This document shows positions 28,074 to 37,027 of a DNA stretch of 64,000 nt, piece by piece. Each line of letters starts with the position of its first letter. Within the stretch, counting starts at the first letter, position 1. Under the pieces are notes generated by a model that was given only the letters and a program-made list of their open reading frames with translations, ran no database searches and was not told the origin of the DNA. The position numbers were made by a program, and so were the translations under genes. Source of the DNA: Streptomyces sp. TLI_146 (GTDB taxonomy: Bacteria; Actinomycetota; Actinomycetes; Streptomycetales; Streptomycetaceae); contig NZ_PJMX01000001.1 in NCBI RefSeq assembly GCF_002846415.1, positions 7,998,001 through 8,062,000 of the forward strand, given 5' to 3'.

Positions 28074-28551
28074 GTATGCGGAGCACCTGCCCCGGCACGA
28101 TCTTGTCGGGGTCGGAGATCTGGGCCGGGTTGGCCCGCACGATGCGCGAGTAGAGGGAGGCGTCGCCGTAGTACGACTTGGCGAGGGCCGACAGCGTGTC
28201 GCCCTTCACCACCTTGTGCTCGCGGTATCCGTAGTAGCCGGGCACGATACGCGGCCCGTAGATGACCGGAACGGTGACGACGTTGATGTCGCCGCCGTCC
28301 CTGGCGCTCGCCTCGAAGACCTGCACGAGCAGGCGGTCGGCCTGGAAGGCGGTGTGACCGGTGTCGACGGCGAGATGGAACTGCCCGTGCTCACCGGTGC
28401 CGCCTCCCGCGGTGAACGTGCCGGTCAGCTGGTGGTGGCCGTCGCCGATGCGGTACTCCAGGGTGGCCTCGAAGCCGGTGGCGATACCGCCGATGTGGAT
28501 CGGGTTGCCGACCAGGTCGAGGGTGCGCGGTTGGTCCAGGCGGTTGGTCAT
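28060..28551 (-). CDS. Gmad2-like and LysM domain protein
   Basis: 163 residues from ATG 28551 after GGGAGG. Residues about 12-90 resemble the Gmad2 immunoglobulin-like fold (IGGIATGFEATLEYRI). The C-terminal 50 residues are a LysM module (HKVVKGDTLSALAKSYYGDASLYSRIVRANP). No signal peptide or membrane segment is seen, so how it would reach peptidoglycan is unclear. The gene overlaps the convergent protease by 14 bases. Confidence 0.82.
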   Translation of the reverse strand: MTNRLDQPRTLDLVGNPIHIGGIATGFEATLEYRIGDGHHQLTGTFTAGGGTGEHGQFHLAVDTGHTAFQADRLLVQVFEASARDGGDINVVTVPVIYGPRIVPGYYGYREHKVVKGDTLSALAKSYYGDASLYSRIVRANPAQISDPDKIVPGQVLRIPIGS

Positions 28552-28659
28552 GGAGCCTCCCGGGTCGTGGAACGTTCGGCACTCGCAGCTTCGGCGGCCG
28601 GACCGCGGAAGGCAATGGCACGCTTCGGCCGATTTCGTGGGCACCGCGAGAGCTGTCCC

Positions 28660-31600
28660 CTATGCCCCGGAATGCAGATGGGCCGCCCAGGTGTCGGGGC
28701 GGTCGGGCATGCGGTCGCGCAACTGACGCACCGCTTCGTGCAGGGCACGGGCGGCCCGGTCGGGAGTGAGGTCGCGGGGGCTGCCCAGGGCGGCGTAGAA
28801 CAGCCGGGCGAGGTCGGACGCGTGGCTGTCGTACACGGGCCACAGGGTGGCCACCACGCTGCGGAATCCGGCGAGTTGGAACGCGGTGGCCAGGTTGACG
28901 AACTCGTCGGCGAGGTGCGGCACGCCGGTGGAAGCGGTGCTGCACGCGGAGAGGAAGGCCAGTACGGCGTGGTCGAGGTCCAGGGCGGCCAGGCCGCTCA
29001 CGGTGAGCGGGGCGTCCTGGAGGAGGAGGCGGCTGCGGGACGGGTCGACGGGGTCGCTGACGGCATGGCAGGCGAAGTGGACCAGGGAGCAGTCGCCCAT
29101 CGCCGCCATCACGTCCTCGCGCATGGTGGAGACGGGGCCCCGCGGCGAGGTGTCCAGGGGGTCGCGCCGCCGCGCGGTGAGCACCAGCGGCTGGGGCGTG
29201 TGGGCGCGTACGTACCCTTCCTCCTCGGCCGTGTGCGGCAGCGGTGGGGCCCCGGGGGTGAGCGGCATCGTAACGACGAGCGCGCGGTGCGGGGAACGGG
29301 GCGGCAGGGGGCGGCGGGCATGGCGCAGCGCGCGCAGGGTCGGGGTGTAGGAGGAGACCACGCGGTCCATGACGGTCGCCGGTGAGCCGTCCACGGGCGC
29401 CCGGTGGTATCCGGCGGCGTGCAGCGGAAGCAGGCCGAGCAGGCCGCCGGGGCTCCACCACACGCGGGGAGCCTCGTGTCCCGGGGACGGGGGAGAGGTG
29501 ATCCCCAGGGCGGTCAGGACGGGCTCCGCCGCGACGTCCCACAGCCACTCCAGGGTGGAGTTGAGGGTGTCCAGGGCCGGTTCGCTACGGGCGGGAGTGG
29601 GGCTCGGCGCCCACCTGAGCGCCGCCGTGAAGTCGAGCGCCTTCTGCCGCACGGTGTCCCGGTCCAGGCCGGGCAGGGGCAGCGCGGTGACGGCGTCGGG
29701 GCGGATCAGCAGGGCGTGGCTGCCGTGGCTGCTCACCGTGAAGACCACCACCGGGCCGTACGCGGCCTGGGCCAGCAGGTCGGGCAGCTCCATCGGCAGC
29801 AGGAACCGGTCGAAGCCCGGCCGTGACCTGATCTCGTCCAGTACGGCGGAGAACTGCCCGGCGAGGTCGCGCCGTGCTTCCGTGGCCGGGTACCAGGGCT
29901 CGGCCGACGCCCATACGCCGGGGGCGTCGTCCGCGTACGACGCGTTCAGCCGGTCGCGTATCGCGAGGAAGCGCTTGGCGAGTTCGGGCAGTTGGTGGCG
30001 CAGGTCGGTGACCTCGCCCCGGGTGTCGAGCGCCTGGCCGAGCATGACGCCGCGCCCCGCCTCCGTCAGCCGTAGCGCCCTGGACGCGGCCGGGTCGGCG
30101 GCCTGGGGGCCGGCGCCCGGCCGGTCGCGCGCGGCCAGGACGAGCGCGGCGGCATCGGCGGCGAGTTCGAAGCAGGTGCCCAGCAGGGTCTGCTGGTCGG
30201 TGCGGGCCAGCATGCGCGGAGTGAGCGCGGGCAGGAGATCCACGGCCGCCTCCAGCAGCGCCGCCGCCCGGGCCGGCTGAGGGCCGGACAGCAGGAGTGC
30301 GGCGGCGCGTACGGCGGTGAGGCGGCGCAGGGGCGCGGTGCCGGTGAGCTCCCAGGCCTCGGTGAACGCGCTGATGGCCGGGGCAACGGTGGATTCCGCG
30401 TCCGCTTCGGTGTCGGCGGTCAGGATGAGCAACTGCCCGAGATTGACCAGTGGATAGGTCCGCGCGGGCGCGCCCGCCGGGAGCAGGTCCAGGACTTCGC
30501 GGAAGGTCCGGGCGGCCTCGTCGCGTACGTCGGTCGCCGTCGGGTCCTGTACGGCCCGGGCCAGCAGGCTGTAGCCGAGGTTGTTGAGGTGGGTGGCGCG
30601 TGCCGGATCGCCCGCCGCGGTGGCCGCCACGGCGCGACGGCCGACGGCGACGGCCTCCTCCAGGTCGGCCGGTGCGGCCGTGAGGTCGAAGCGGCTGCGC
30701 AGCGCCAGGCACAGGTTGGACAGGCACCCCGGGAGGCGGGGGTCGACGGGGCCCATCAGCTCGGCGGCGCGTCGGCTGCTGTCGATCGCCGCATCGACTT
30801 CGGCTGCCGACCGGGTGCGGTGGTACCGGGTCAGCAGCGCGTACCCCTCGTTGTTGAGCAGTTGGGGGTGTGCGGGGTGGCCGGGCTCCAGTCGGCCGCG
30901 CGCGTCACGGATCGAGGCGAGGCACGCGTCGATGTCTTCCAGCGCGCCGCTGTGCTCGTAGCGGGTGAGGAACGCCAGCGCGTTGTTCGCGATGAGCGTC
31001 ACCCAGTCGGGATGGTCGCGCGGAGTGTCGGCGAGGGCCGCGCGGCCCAGCTCGATGGCCGCGTCCAGGTCCTCCGGGCGGCCCTCGGCGGAGGAGCGCC
31101 GGACGAGACTGAGCGCGAGCTGCTGCCGGGCCCGGGCGCGGTGCCGCGCGTCGGCGGCGCATGCGGCGGCCGCCTCGGCGGCCTCGATCGCCCGGGCGAT
31201 GTCGGCGGGCTCTCCGGAGCGCAGGAAGCGGGTGCGGTACATGAGGCTCAGATTGGACAGGTCGAGCGAGGGAGCATGCCCGGCGCCCGTCACGTCGAGG
31301 AGCTCACGGCCGAGAGCGAGCGCGCGGTCGAGGTCTTCGAGACGTCCGCCGCTCTTGAAGCGATGGGCGAGCGCGCCGCTGAGGGCGCGCAGCGCCAAGT
31401 CCCGGTGGGCGTGCCCGGCGGGCGCCGCGGCGAGGGCCGTCTCGCCCAGTTCGACGGCGACGTCCAGGTCGTCGCGCACGCCGGTGTACGCATGGGCGGA
31501 GAGCACGGTGAGGGAGGCGTTGGCCAGGTGGCGGGCCCGCCCGGCGGACTCGGGCGGCAGCGCGCGGGCGCCCCGTACCGCGAGATCCCTCGCCGACTTG

Positions 31601-32679
31601 AGCGCCGTCGGATCCGCGGTGTGCTCGAAGATGGTGTGCCAGACCCTGGAGACGGCGAGCTGGGCCTGAACGTCGTCGTCCGGCGCGACGGCGGCGGCAC
31701 GTCGTGCGGTGTCGGTGGCCTCGTCCATGACCCGGGCGTCCCCCGTTCGCACCGCCCGGTCGACGAGCTGCACGCCGAGCAGGGCCAGCAGCTGGGTGAG
31801 CCGAGGGTCGTCGGGGCCGCTCGCCTCGACCGCACGGCGCATCCAGTCGATCGACTCCTCCAGGTCGTCGAGCGACCGCGACCGCTCGTAGCGCATGTGC
31901 AGGAGCTGCGCGGCGAGTTGCGCGCCGTCCGGGTGCAAGGGGTCCTCGGAGCGGCCGGCGTTCGCACAGGTGCGTGCGGCCTCCACCGCCGCGTCCAGGT
32001 CCTCCGGGTCGCCCGAGTGCTCGTACCGGGACCACAGGGCGGTTGCCAGGATGCCCGTCGCCGCCGGCCGCTGCGGCTCGTCGTCGGCCATCGTGGTGAG
32101 GGCGTGGCGGGCGGTGGTGACGGCCCGGTCGAGGTTCTCGGTGCCACCGCCCCGCTCGCCCAACAGCCGCAGGGCAACACTCAGATTGGCCAGTGCGCCC
32201 GCGCCGCCGGGGCCCGTCGGGATGTGCTGGACGATCCGCATCCACGCCCAGGCGCCCCTTGAGGCCGACTTCAGACCGGCGTCCTCACCGGCCGCCTGAA
32301 GCATCCGCGTGGCCGGCTGCATCGCGGCCGCCGCGAGCGTCGGCAGCAACTCCTGCGGCATCGACGAGCTGGGTACGTACGCCTCGCCGGCGAGGAAGGC
32401 GGGAAGGAGGCGCAGCACGGCGAACGTCTCATGGGCCCGTGCGGCCTCGCCGTCGGAGGCGCGCGAACTGTGCCACTCCACCCAGCCCAGCGCGACGACG
32501 CAGTCGAACGACAGGTGGTCGGCGAACTGCTCGTACAGCCGGGTCACGTCCGCTGCCACGTCGGGGTCGAAGATCGACGACGGGTCTCCGCTGTCGGCGA
32601 TCGCCTTGAGGTGCCCCTGTACCGCGGCGAGCGCTTCCGGCTCGCCCGGCCCGTTCTCCACCGCACCGCTGTCCGCCAC
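28660..32679 (-). CDS. TPR-CHAT protein (caspase-like protease domain)
   Basis: 1339 residues from GTG 32679. About residues 180-900 are helical TPR-like repeats with recurring RYEHSGDPEDLDAAVEAAR and LNNLGYSLLARA units, roughly one per 60 residues. The C-terminal 320 residues are a CHAT domain: H1205 in VHFACHAVS and C1246 in LSACSTAST are the expected dyad. CHAT proteases act in bacterial conflict and regulated cleavage, with the TPR part as sensor or adaptor. No partner effector is fused. It is divergent from a PQQ-propeller membrane protein 248 bases away. No signal peptide, so it is cytosolic. Confidence 0.87.
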   Translation of the reverse strand: MADSGAVENGPGEPEALAAVQGHLKAIADSGDPSSIFDPDVAADVTRLYEQFADHLSFDCVVALGWVEWHSSRASDGEAARAHETFAVLRLLPAFLAGEAYVPSSSMPQELLPTLAAAAMQPATRMLQAAGEDAGLKSASRGAWAWMRIVQHIPTGPGGAGALANLSVALRLLGERGGGTENLDRAVTTARHALTTMADDEPQRPAATGILATALWSRYEHSGDPEDLDAAVEAARTCANAGRSEDPLHPDGAQLAAQLLHMRYERSRSLDDLEESIDWMRRAVEASGPDDPRLTQLLALLGVQLVDRAVRTGDARVMDEATDTARRAAAVAPDDDVQAQLAVSRVWHTIFEHTADPTALKSARDLAVRGARALPPESAGRARHLANASLTVLSAHAYTGVRDDLDVAVELGETALAAAPAGHAHRDLALRALSGALAHRFKSGGRLEDLDRALALGRELLDVTGAGHAPSLDLSNLSLMYRTRFLRSGEPADIARAIEAAEAAAACAADARHRARARQQLALSLVRRSSAEGRPEDLDAAIELGRAALADTPRDHPDWVTLIANNALAFLTRYEHSGALEDIDACLASIRDARGRLEPGHPAHPQLLNNEGYALLTRYHRTRSAAEVDAAIDSSRRAAELMGPVDPRLPGCLSNLCLALRSRFDLTAAPADLEEAVAVGRRAVAATAAGDPARATHLNNLGYSLLARAVQDPTATDVRDEAARTFREVLDLLPAGAPARTYPLVNLGQLLILTADTEADAESTVAPAISAFTEAWELTGTAPLRRLTAVRAAALLLSGPQPARAAALLEAAVDLLPALTPRMLARTDQQTLLGTCFELAADAAALVLAARDRPGAGPQAADPAASRALRLTEAGRGVMLGQALDTRGEVTDLRHQLPELAKRFLAIRDRLNASYADDAPGVWASAEPWYPATEARRDLAGQFSAVLDEIRSRPGFDRFLLPMELPDLLAQAAYGPVVVFTVSSHGSHALLIRPDAVTALPLPGLDRDTVRQKALDFTAALRWAPSPTPARSEPALDTLNSTLEWLWDVAAEPVLTALGITSPPSPGHEAPRVWWSPGGLLGLLPLHAAGYHRAPVDGSPATVMDRVVSSYTPTLRALRHARRPLPPRSPHRALVVTMPLTPGAPPLPHTAEEEGYVRAHTPQPLVLTARRRDPLDTSPRGPVSTMREDVMAAMGDCSLVHFACHAVSDPVDPSRSRLLLQDAPLTVSGLAALDLDHAVLAFLSACSTASTGVPHLADEFVNLATAFQLAGFRSVVATLWPVYDSHASDLARLFYAALGSPRDLTPDRAARALHEAVRQLRDRMPDRPDTWAAHLHSGA

Positions 32680-32926
32680 CCGGTCCGCCCCCCACCGTCC
32701 GCCCCGGTTGCTTTCGCGTCTCCGAGTGTCCAGAAGCCGGACGCTGCTCGCAGGGGTTCGGGCGGATTGCTCCGGGCGGGCCGGAAAGTTGCGTCGTAGG
32801 GCGTGGTGGATCCCGGATGCCAGAGGGTCGGGAGCAGCGATATGGGGGCCTCGTGCACGGAGTGATAGAAAGAGCCCCGAGGGGTCAACGTAGTGATTTC
32901 GGTAGCGAATTCGGGGGAGAGTCGCT

Positions 32927-34678
32927 GTGAGCCAGCCACCAAGTCAACAGCCGCCGCAGGAGCCGATACCGGGCAACCCGTATGCGCAGCCGGGCGGTTA
33001 CGGCCAGCCCGCGCCCGGCGGTTACGGTCAGCCGGGACCCGCCCAGCCCGGTGGATACGGTCAGCCGGGACCGGCCCAGCCCGGTGGCTACGGCCAACCT
33101 CCCGGCGGCACCGGCTACCCGCCGCAGCCTCCGTACCCCGGTGGCTACGGTCCGACGACCCCGTCCCCGTACGGCCAGACTCCGCCCACGCTTCCGCCGG
33201 GTAACGGCGGTCAAGGTCCCTTCCGCCGCAAGCGCGTGGCGATCGTGGCTGCCGTGGTGGCGGGCCTGCTGGCCATCGGCGGTGGGGTGTACCTCGCCTC
33301 CGGCGACGACGGCAAGCCCGCCAAACCGGCGGCCTCCGCAGGTGATACCGCCGAGCCCTCGGCATCCCCCTCGGTCGACCTCGGCGACGGTACGGGCAGC
33401 GGGAACGGCGGCGCGAGCGGCGGCGACGGGTACAACGACGGGATCAAACCGGGCGAGGCGCGTGTCTGGGTGCGCGAGAACGAGACGCAGCTGACCTCGG
33501 CGGGCGCCATGCAGTACGGCCCGTGGCGGCTCGGTGACATCGTGGCCAGGGCCATGTACAAGGAGGTCACCGGGCACGCGGTGGCCGACGGCGCGGTGAA
33601 GTGGAGCGTGGCCCTGGAGACACCCCTGTGCGGCGCCGGGCACACCCCGACCGCCCACGGCAAGCTGGTGGTCGCCACGCTGGAGAACAACACCAAGCGC
33701 GCCCATTGCAAATACCTCCAGCAGATCGATCTGGCCACGGGCAAGGTGGGCTGGAAGGTCGAGGTGCCGCAGGAGAGCGCGTTCGACACCACCAACGAGT
33801 TCCGGTTCGCGATCACCGGCGACACCGTCGCCGTCGGCCACAGCGCCTACGCCAGTGGATTCTCGGCCGTCGACGGCAAGAAGATCTTCGGCACGTGGAA
33901 GACCAACGGTTGCAGCCCGTACACCATCGGCGGCGGCAGCAGGCTGGTCGGTGTGGCTCTGTGCCCGTCCCCCGCCGGATCCACCAAGTCGCAGCAGCTG
34001 ATCGAGGAACTCGACCCGGCCACCGGCAAGTCCAAGTGGAACTACAAATACCCCTTGGGGTGGACCGTCGGCCGGGTCTACTCCACCGACCCGTTGATCG
34101 TGGCCGCCCACAACAGCGACACCAAGGCGTGGAGCATCACGTCGTTCGCGCCGGACGGCAAGGTCCGCTGGCAGGTCGAGCCGAAGTTCAAGGTCACCGG
34201 CGCGTGCGACGGCTTCGGCGACGGCAGCGGAGACCTCCACGCCTGCACCTTCTCCGCGAACGACGCGGCCACCCTCTACCTCGGCACCGCGGGTTCGGGC
34301 GGGGCCGTGCTGGGCGAGCCGGAGACCAATGAGGTGGTCGCCATCGACCTCGCCACCGGCAAGGAGAAGTGGCGTACGAAGGCCTCCCGCGGCCGTGCCA
34401 TGCGGCCGGTGGCGGTCGAGGGCGGCAAGGCCGTGGTGTACATCCACCCCGGGACGGCCCCGGACAACTCCGCCGCCGCCGTCGCCACCATCGCGGCGAC
34501 CGGCGGCGCCCCCCAGGTCGTCCTGCAGACCCCGGCAGCGGCGGCCGCCACCGAACGGGCCTTCTTCCTCACCCCCCGTATGGCCTGGTCCGACGGCCGT
34601 TTCTTCCTGCTCAACGGCCGTGTCCTGAGCCCCACGCCGCAGCGGAAGGACCGCACGCTCCTGTCCTTCGGCAAGTGA
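32927..34678 (+). CDS. membrane-anchored PQQ-type beta-propeller protein
   Basis: 583 residues from GTG 32927. Residues about 15-100 are a Pro/Gly/Tyr/Gln-rich disordered region with tandem QPGGYGQPGPA units. One membrane helix follows, VAIVAAVVAGLLAIGGGVYLA (about 104-124). The extracellular part is PQQ-like blades marked by IDLATGKVGWKVEV, LDPATGKSKWNY and IDLATGKEKWRT. The build is typical of actinobacterial proteins that sit beside kinases or signalling systems. The function is unknown. The divergent TPR-CHAT gene is the nearest partner. Confidence 0.85.
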   Translation: MSQPPSQQPPQEPIPGNPYAQPGGYGQPAPGGYGQPGPAQPGGYGQPGPAQPGGYGQPPGGTGYPPQPPYPGGYGPTTPSPYGQTPPTLPPGNGGQGPFRRKRVAIVAAVVAGLLAIGGGVYLASGDDGKPAKPAASAGDTAEPSASPSVDLGDGTGSGNGGASGGDGYNDGIKPGEARVWVRENETQLTSAGAMQYGPWRLGDIVARAMYKEVTGHAVADGAVKWSVALETPLCGAGHTPTAHGKLVVATLENNTKRAHCKYLQQIDLATGKVGWKVEVPQESAFDTTNEFRFAITGDTVAVGHSAYASGFSAVDGKKIFGTWKTNGCSPYTIGGGSRLVGVALCPSPAGSTKSQQLIEELDPATGKSKWNYKYPLGWTVGRVYSTDPLIVAAHNSDTKAWSITSFAPDGKVRWQVEPKFKVTGACDGFGDGSGDLHACTFSANDAATLYLGTAGSGGAVLGEPETNEVVAIDLATGKEKWRTKASRGRAMRPVAVEGGKAVVYIHPGTAPDNSAAAVATIAATGGAPQVVLQTPAAAAATERAFFLTPRMAWSDGRFFLLNGRVLSPTPQRKDRTLLSFGK

Positions 34679-34684
34679 CGACAC

Positions 34685-34723
34685 GGGTGTGGCACCCGGG
34701 AGCAGCTTCCGGGTGTCACACCC
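34685..34723. terminator. hairpin terminator
   Basis: GGGTGTGGCACCCGG (34685-34699) pairs with CCGGGTGTCACACCC (34709-34723), with one mismatch and a 9-base loop. It separates the convergent propeller and MerR genes. Confidence 0.85.
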
Positions 34724-34732
34724 CGGCGCCGG

Positions 34733-35104
34733 TCACCAACCCGCCATCTGCTCCCGGAACTTGGGGCACCGGACGATGTCCTCTTCGCTGCACTTCACGG
34801 CATGGGTGAGGAGCTGGTGGGCGTGGTCGAGGTCGACCATGCGCTGCTCGATCTCGGTGATCTTGGCGCGGATCATCGCCTCCCGGCGCGGCTGGTCCCG
34901 CTGGAGCTCCCTGATCTCGGCGTGGGTCAGCCCGGCCTGCTGGCACTTGCGCAGTACCGTGATCCGCTCGGCGGCCTCCGGCGGATAGCGCCGCTGCCCG
35001 CTCTCCCGCTCGGGCGCGGGCAGCAGGCCGTGGCGCTCCCAGTACCGGATGGCCGAAGCGGGCACTCCGGTGACCTCGGCGAGTCGGCCGATCGTCATAC
35101 GCAC
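34733..35104 (-). CDS. MerR-family transcriptional regulator
   Basis: About 123 residues from GTG 35104, six bases after AGGGGAG; ATG 35098 is the alternative. The HTH reads MTIGRLAEVTGVPASAIRYWERHGLLP, and a dimerising helix follows to the C-terminal CSEEDIVRCPKFREQ. The two cysteines near the C-terminus could be sensing residues. It is divergent from the class II aldolase gene, whose promoter has the elongated MerR-type spacing. Confidence 0.9.
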   Translation of the reverse strand: MRMTIGRLAEVTGVPASAIRYWERHGLLPAPERESGQRRYPPEAAERITVLRKCQQAGLTHAEIRELQRDQPRREAMIRAKITEIEQRMVDLDHAHQLLTHAVKCSEEDIVRCPKFREQMAGW

Positions 35105-35152
35105 GTTTCGCTCCCCTTGTTGCCGCTCGGCGGTCGCGGTCGCTCCCGGCAT

Positions 35153-35183
35153 TTGACTTGAACCTTAGTTCAAGTTGGACAGT
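35153..35183 (+). promoter_or_regulatory. MerR-type promoter with 19-base spacer and palindromic operator
   Basis: A -35 TTGACT (35153-35158) is 19 bases from GACAGT (35178-35183). Inside is the palindrome ACTTGAAC-CTTA-GTTCAAGT (35156-35175) with perfect 8-base arms. MerR proteins untwist such overlong spacers. Confidence 0.7.
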
Positions 35184-35244
35184 GGTTCGCACGTGGACAG
35201 CGGCGAACGAGCGACCGCTGGCAGCACACTTGGGAGATGCCGGT

Positions 35245-35910
35245 ATGAGCGACACGTATGTGGTGAAAGAGCGGGCCGACCAACTGGTGGAAGCCGCGGA
35301 GAAGCTCTTCGCGGCCGGGGTGATGTCCCACTCCGGGCACGCCAACCTGAGCGCCAGGCTCGACGGCGAACGCCTCCTGCTGACGCCGGGGTTCGTCCAC
35401 GGCCTGCGGCCCGAGCAACTGGCGACCGTCGGCTTCGACGGGCAGGTCCTGGAGGGCGAACTCCAGTCCGTCAGCGCCGAGATCATCGCCATGCACAGCG
35501 CCGTGTACAAGGCGCGCCCCCAGGTCGGTGCGATCATCCACACCCACTCGCCCTCCGCGACCGCCTTCGCCGTGGCCCACCGGCCGCTGCCCTGCCGTAC
35601 GGAGCCGATGCTGCGCTTCGGGCAGGCCGAGGACGTCCCGGTGGTGCCCTGGGGGCCTCGCGGTTCGGATGTGTCCGTGCGCGGTATCGCCGCCGTACTG
35701 GAGCGGCGCCCGACGACGTCCGCGGTCCTGCTGGCCAACCACGGCCTCCTGGTGTTCGGCCCGGATTCGGCGGCCACCGCCCACCTCGTGGTGGCGATCG
35801 AGGAGAGCGCCGAGGCCGAGATCGCCGCGGCCGCGATCGGCGGCGCCGTGGACTTCCCGCCGGGCGCCCAGGAGGCCGTGCGCGCCGCGATCGCGAAGGC
35901 CACGGCATGA
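35245..35910 (+). CDS. class II aldolase/adducin-family protein
   Basis: 221 residues from ATG 35245 after GGGAGA. Metal-binding histidines are seen in VGAIIHTHSPSATAFA and LLANHGLLVFGP, with the acidic residue in LQSVSAEIIAMH. Related enzymes are L-fuculose-phosphate aldolase, ribulose-phosphate epimerase-like sugar aldolases and some decarboxylases. The substrate is unknown. It is coupled to the next gene through an ATGA overlap. Confidence 0.87.
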   Translation: MSDTYVVKERADQLVEAAEKLFAAGVMSHSGHANLSARLDGERLLLTPGFVHGLRPEQLATVGFDGQVLEGELQSVSAEIIAMHSAVYKARPQVGAIIHTHSPSATAFAVAHRPLPCRTEPMLRFGQAEDVPVVPWGPRGSDVSVRGIAAVLERRPTTSAVLLANHGLLVFGPDSAATAHLVVAIEESAEAEIAAAAIGGAVDFPPGAQEAVRAAIAKATA

Positions 35911-36314
35911 GCGACGACACCCTCGCCTCCCGTACGGAGGCCGTACGGGACCGCTACCGCTCCACCCTCGGGGCCGTTCCGAGCGGGGTGGAGGAACGGC
36001 TGCGCCTGGCCCAGGAGTTCGGCCGGCTCCCGACCGAAGAGGCCGTCGCGGCGCTGCGGCACATCGTGCTGACGGACAACCCGCTGGGGGCGCGGGTGCA
36101 GCAGCTCGTCCACTTCGGACAGCTGCTGGCCCTGGGCAGGGCCCACCCTGCCCGCATCCATGCCCGGGGCGCCCTCCACGCCGGAGCCGGTATCGCCGAC
36201 CTCATAGGCGTCGCCGAGACGGCGCTCATCACCGCGGGCGTGCCCGCGTACGCACTCGGCACCGAGATCATCGCCGAACTCCTGCCACCCGAGGAGGGTG
36301 CCGAAGTCCTGTAG
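35907..36314 (+). CDS. carboxymuconolactone-decarboxylase-like small protein
   Basis: 135 residues, ATG overlapping the aldolase stop. RIHARGALHAGAGIADLIGVAETALITAGVPA matches the helical core of the CMD/AhpD fold, without the CXXC pair of peroxidase members. It is probably a decarboxylase-type or structural partner of the class II aldolase, both under the MerR-type promoter. The assignment is by pattern and remains moderate. Confidence 0.7.
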   Translation: MSDDTLASRTEAVRDRYRSTLGAVPSGVEERLRLAQEFGRLPTEEAVAALRHIVLTDNPLGARVQQLVHFGQLLALGRAHPARIHARGALHAGAGIADLIGVAETALITAGVPAYALGTEIIAELLPPEEGAEVL

Positions 36315-36342
36315 TCCGACGGGCCCGGTTGTCCCGAAGGCG

Positions 36343-36480
36343 TCAGACAAGCAGGCACGTGACGTCCACCCGCTCGGCGGCGAACGTGATCAGCGGGTGC
36401 CGTTCGGTGTCCAGGAACTTCGCCGACCGTACGTCGGCGTCCCGGTGGGCGTTGCCGGTGCTGAAGCTCGCCGCCACGAT
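36343..36480 (-). pseudogene. YceI-family gene fragment
   Basis: Forty-five codons reading AASFSTGNAHRDADVRSAKF then LDTERHPLITFAAERVDV, an internal piece of the YceI lipocalin-like fold. There is no start: a stop codon lies just upstream in frame, and the C-terminal half is gone (TGA 36345-36343). It meets the LuxR fragment head to head. Confidence 0.7.
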
Positions 36481-36577
36481 CAAGGGCTATGTGTCGCGCA
36501 TGCTGGACAAACTCGACTGCACCGACCGGACACAGGCGGGCCTGCTGGCCCATGGCGCGGGGATCGTAGGACCGTAG
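36470..36577 (+). pseudogene. LuxR regulator C-terminal fragment
   Basis: About 35 codons reading AATIKGYVSRMLDKLDCTDR then TQAGLLAHGAGIVGP, the second half of a NarL/LuxR-type HTH. The receiver domain and first recognition helices are missing. It adjoins the minus-strand YceI fragment at 36470-36480, so two unrelated genes were joined by a deletion or rearrangement. Confidence 0.7.
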
Positions 36578-36598
36578 CGGCCCCAGCGGACCGGGCCG

Positions 36599-37021
36599 TC
36601 AGGCCAGGTTGCGCTCCACCCGTGCGAGCAGCCGGGCGAGTTCGACCCGCTCGGGCTCGGTGAGGCCGGTCAGGGTGAGGTCCTCCAGTTCCTTCCAGGC
36701 ATGGCTCACCTGGTCACGCAGTGCCTGCCCGGCGGCGGTGGGCTTCACGATGACGGCGCGGCGGTCGGTCTCGCTTCGCATGCGGCGGACGAAACCGGAC
36801 TGTTCGAGCCGCTGCACCGCCCTCGTCACGGTCGAGGCATCGAGGCCGAGCAGCTCGATCAGCGCGCTCTGCGGCTGCGGGCCGTTGTCCCACAGATGCA
36901 TCATCAGGAGTTCCTGCCCGGCATGCAGGCCCGAACTGCGCAGTAGGCGTTCGGCGGCGGCGCGATGCGAGCGGGCGACCCGGAAGATCGCATGGCTGGT
37001 GGTGTCGGTGTCGGCGTGCAC
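36599..37021 (-). CDS. MarR-family transcriptional regulator
   Basis: 140 residues. The winged HTH contains LIELLGLDASTVTRAVQRLEQSGFVRRMRSETDRRAVIVKPT at about residues 54-95 (written as LLGLDASTVTRAVQRLEQ and RSETDRRAVIVKPT). It is divergent from an SRPBCC gene. Two inverted repeats in the shared gap are candidate operators. MarR proteins usually repress and release on binding a phenolic or lipophilic ligand. Confidence 0.9.
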   Translation of the reverse strand: MHADTDTTSHAIFRVARSHRAAAERLLRSSGLHAGQELLMMHLWDNGPQPQSALIELLGLDASTVTRAVQRLEQSGFVRRMRSETDRRAVIVKPTAAGQALRDQVSHAWKELEDLTLTGLTEPERVELARLLARVERNLA

Positions 37022-37027
37022 GCATTG

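Noticed and set aside
25493..28153. 886-codon plus-strand and 700-codon-class minus-strand open frames over the aminopeptidase/protease genes
   Set aside because: They are arginine/proline-rich translations typical of wrong frames in high-GC DNA; the genuine genes there have signals and catalytic motifs.
32970..33190. Repeated Pro-Gly-Tyr-Gln codons as a possible CRISPR or satellite array
   Set aside because: The repeats stay in frame inside a coding sequence and encode a disordered N-terminus; no spacers of constant length.
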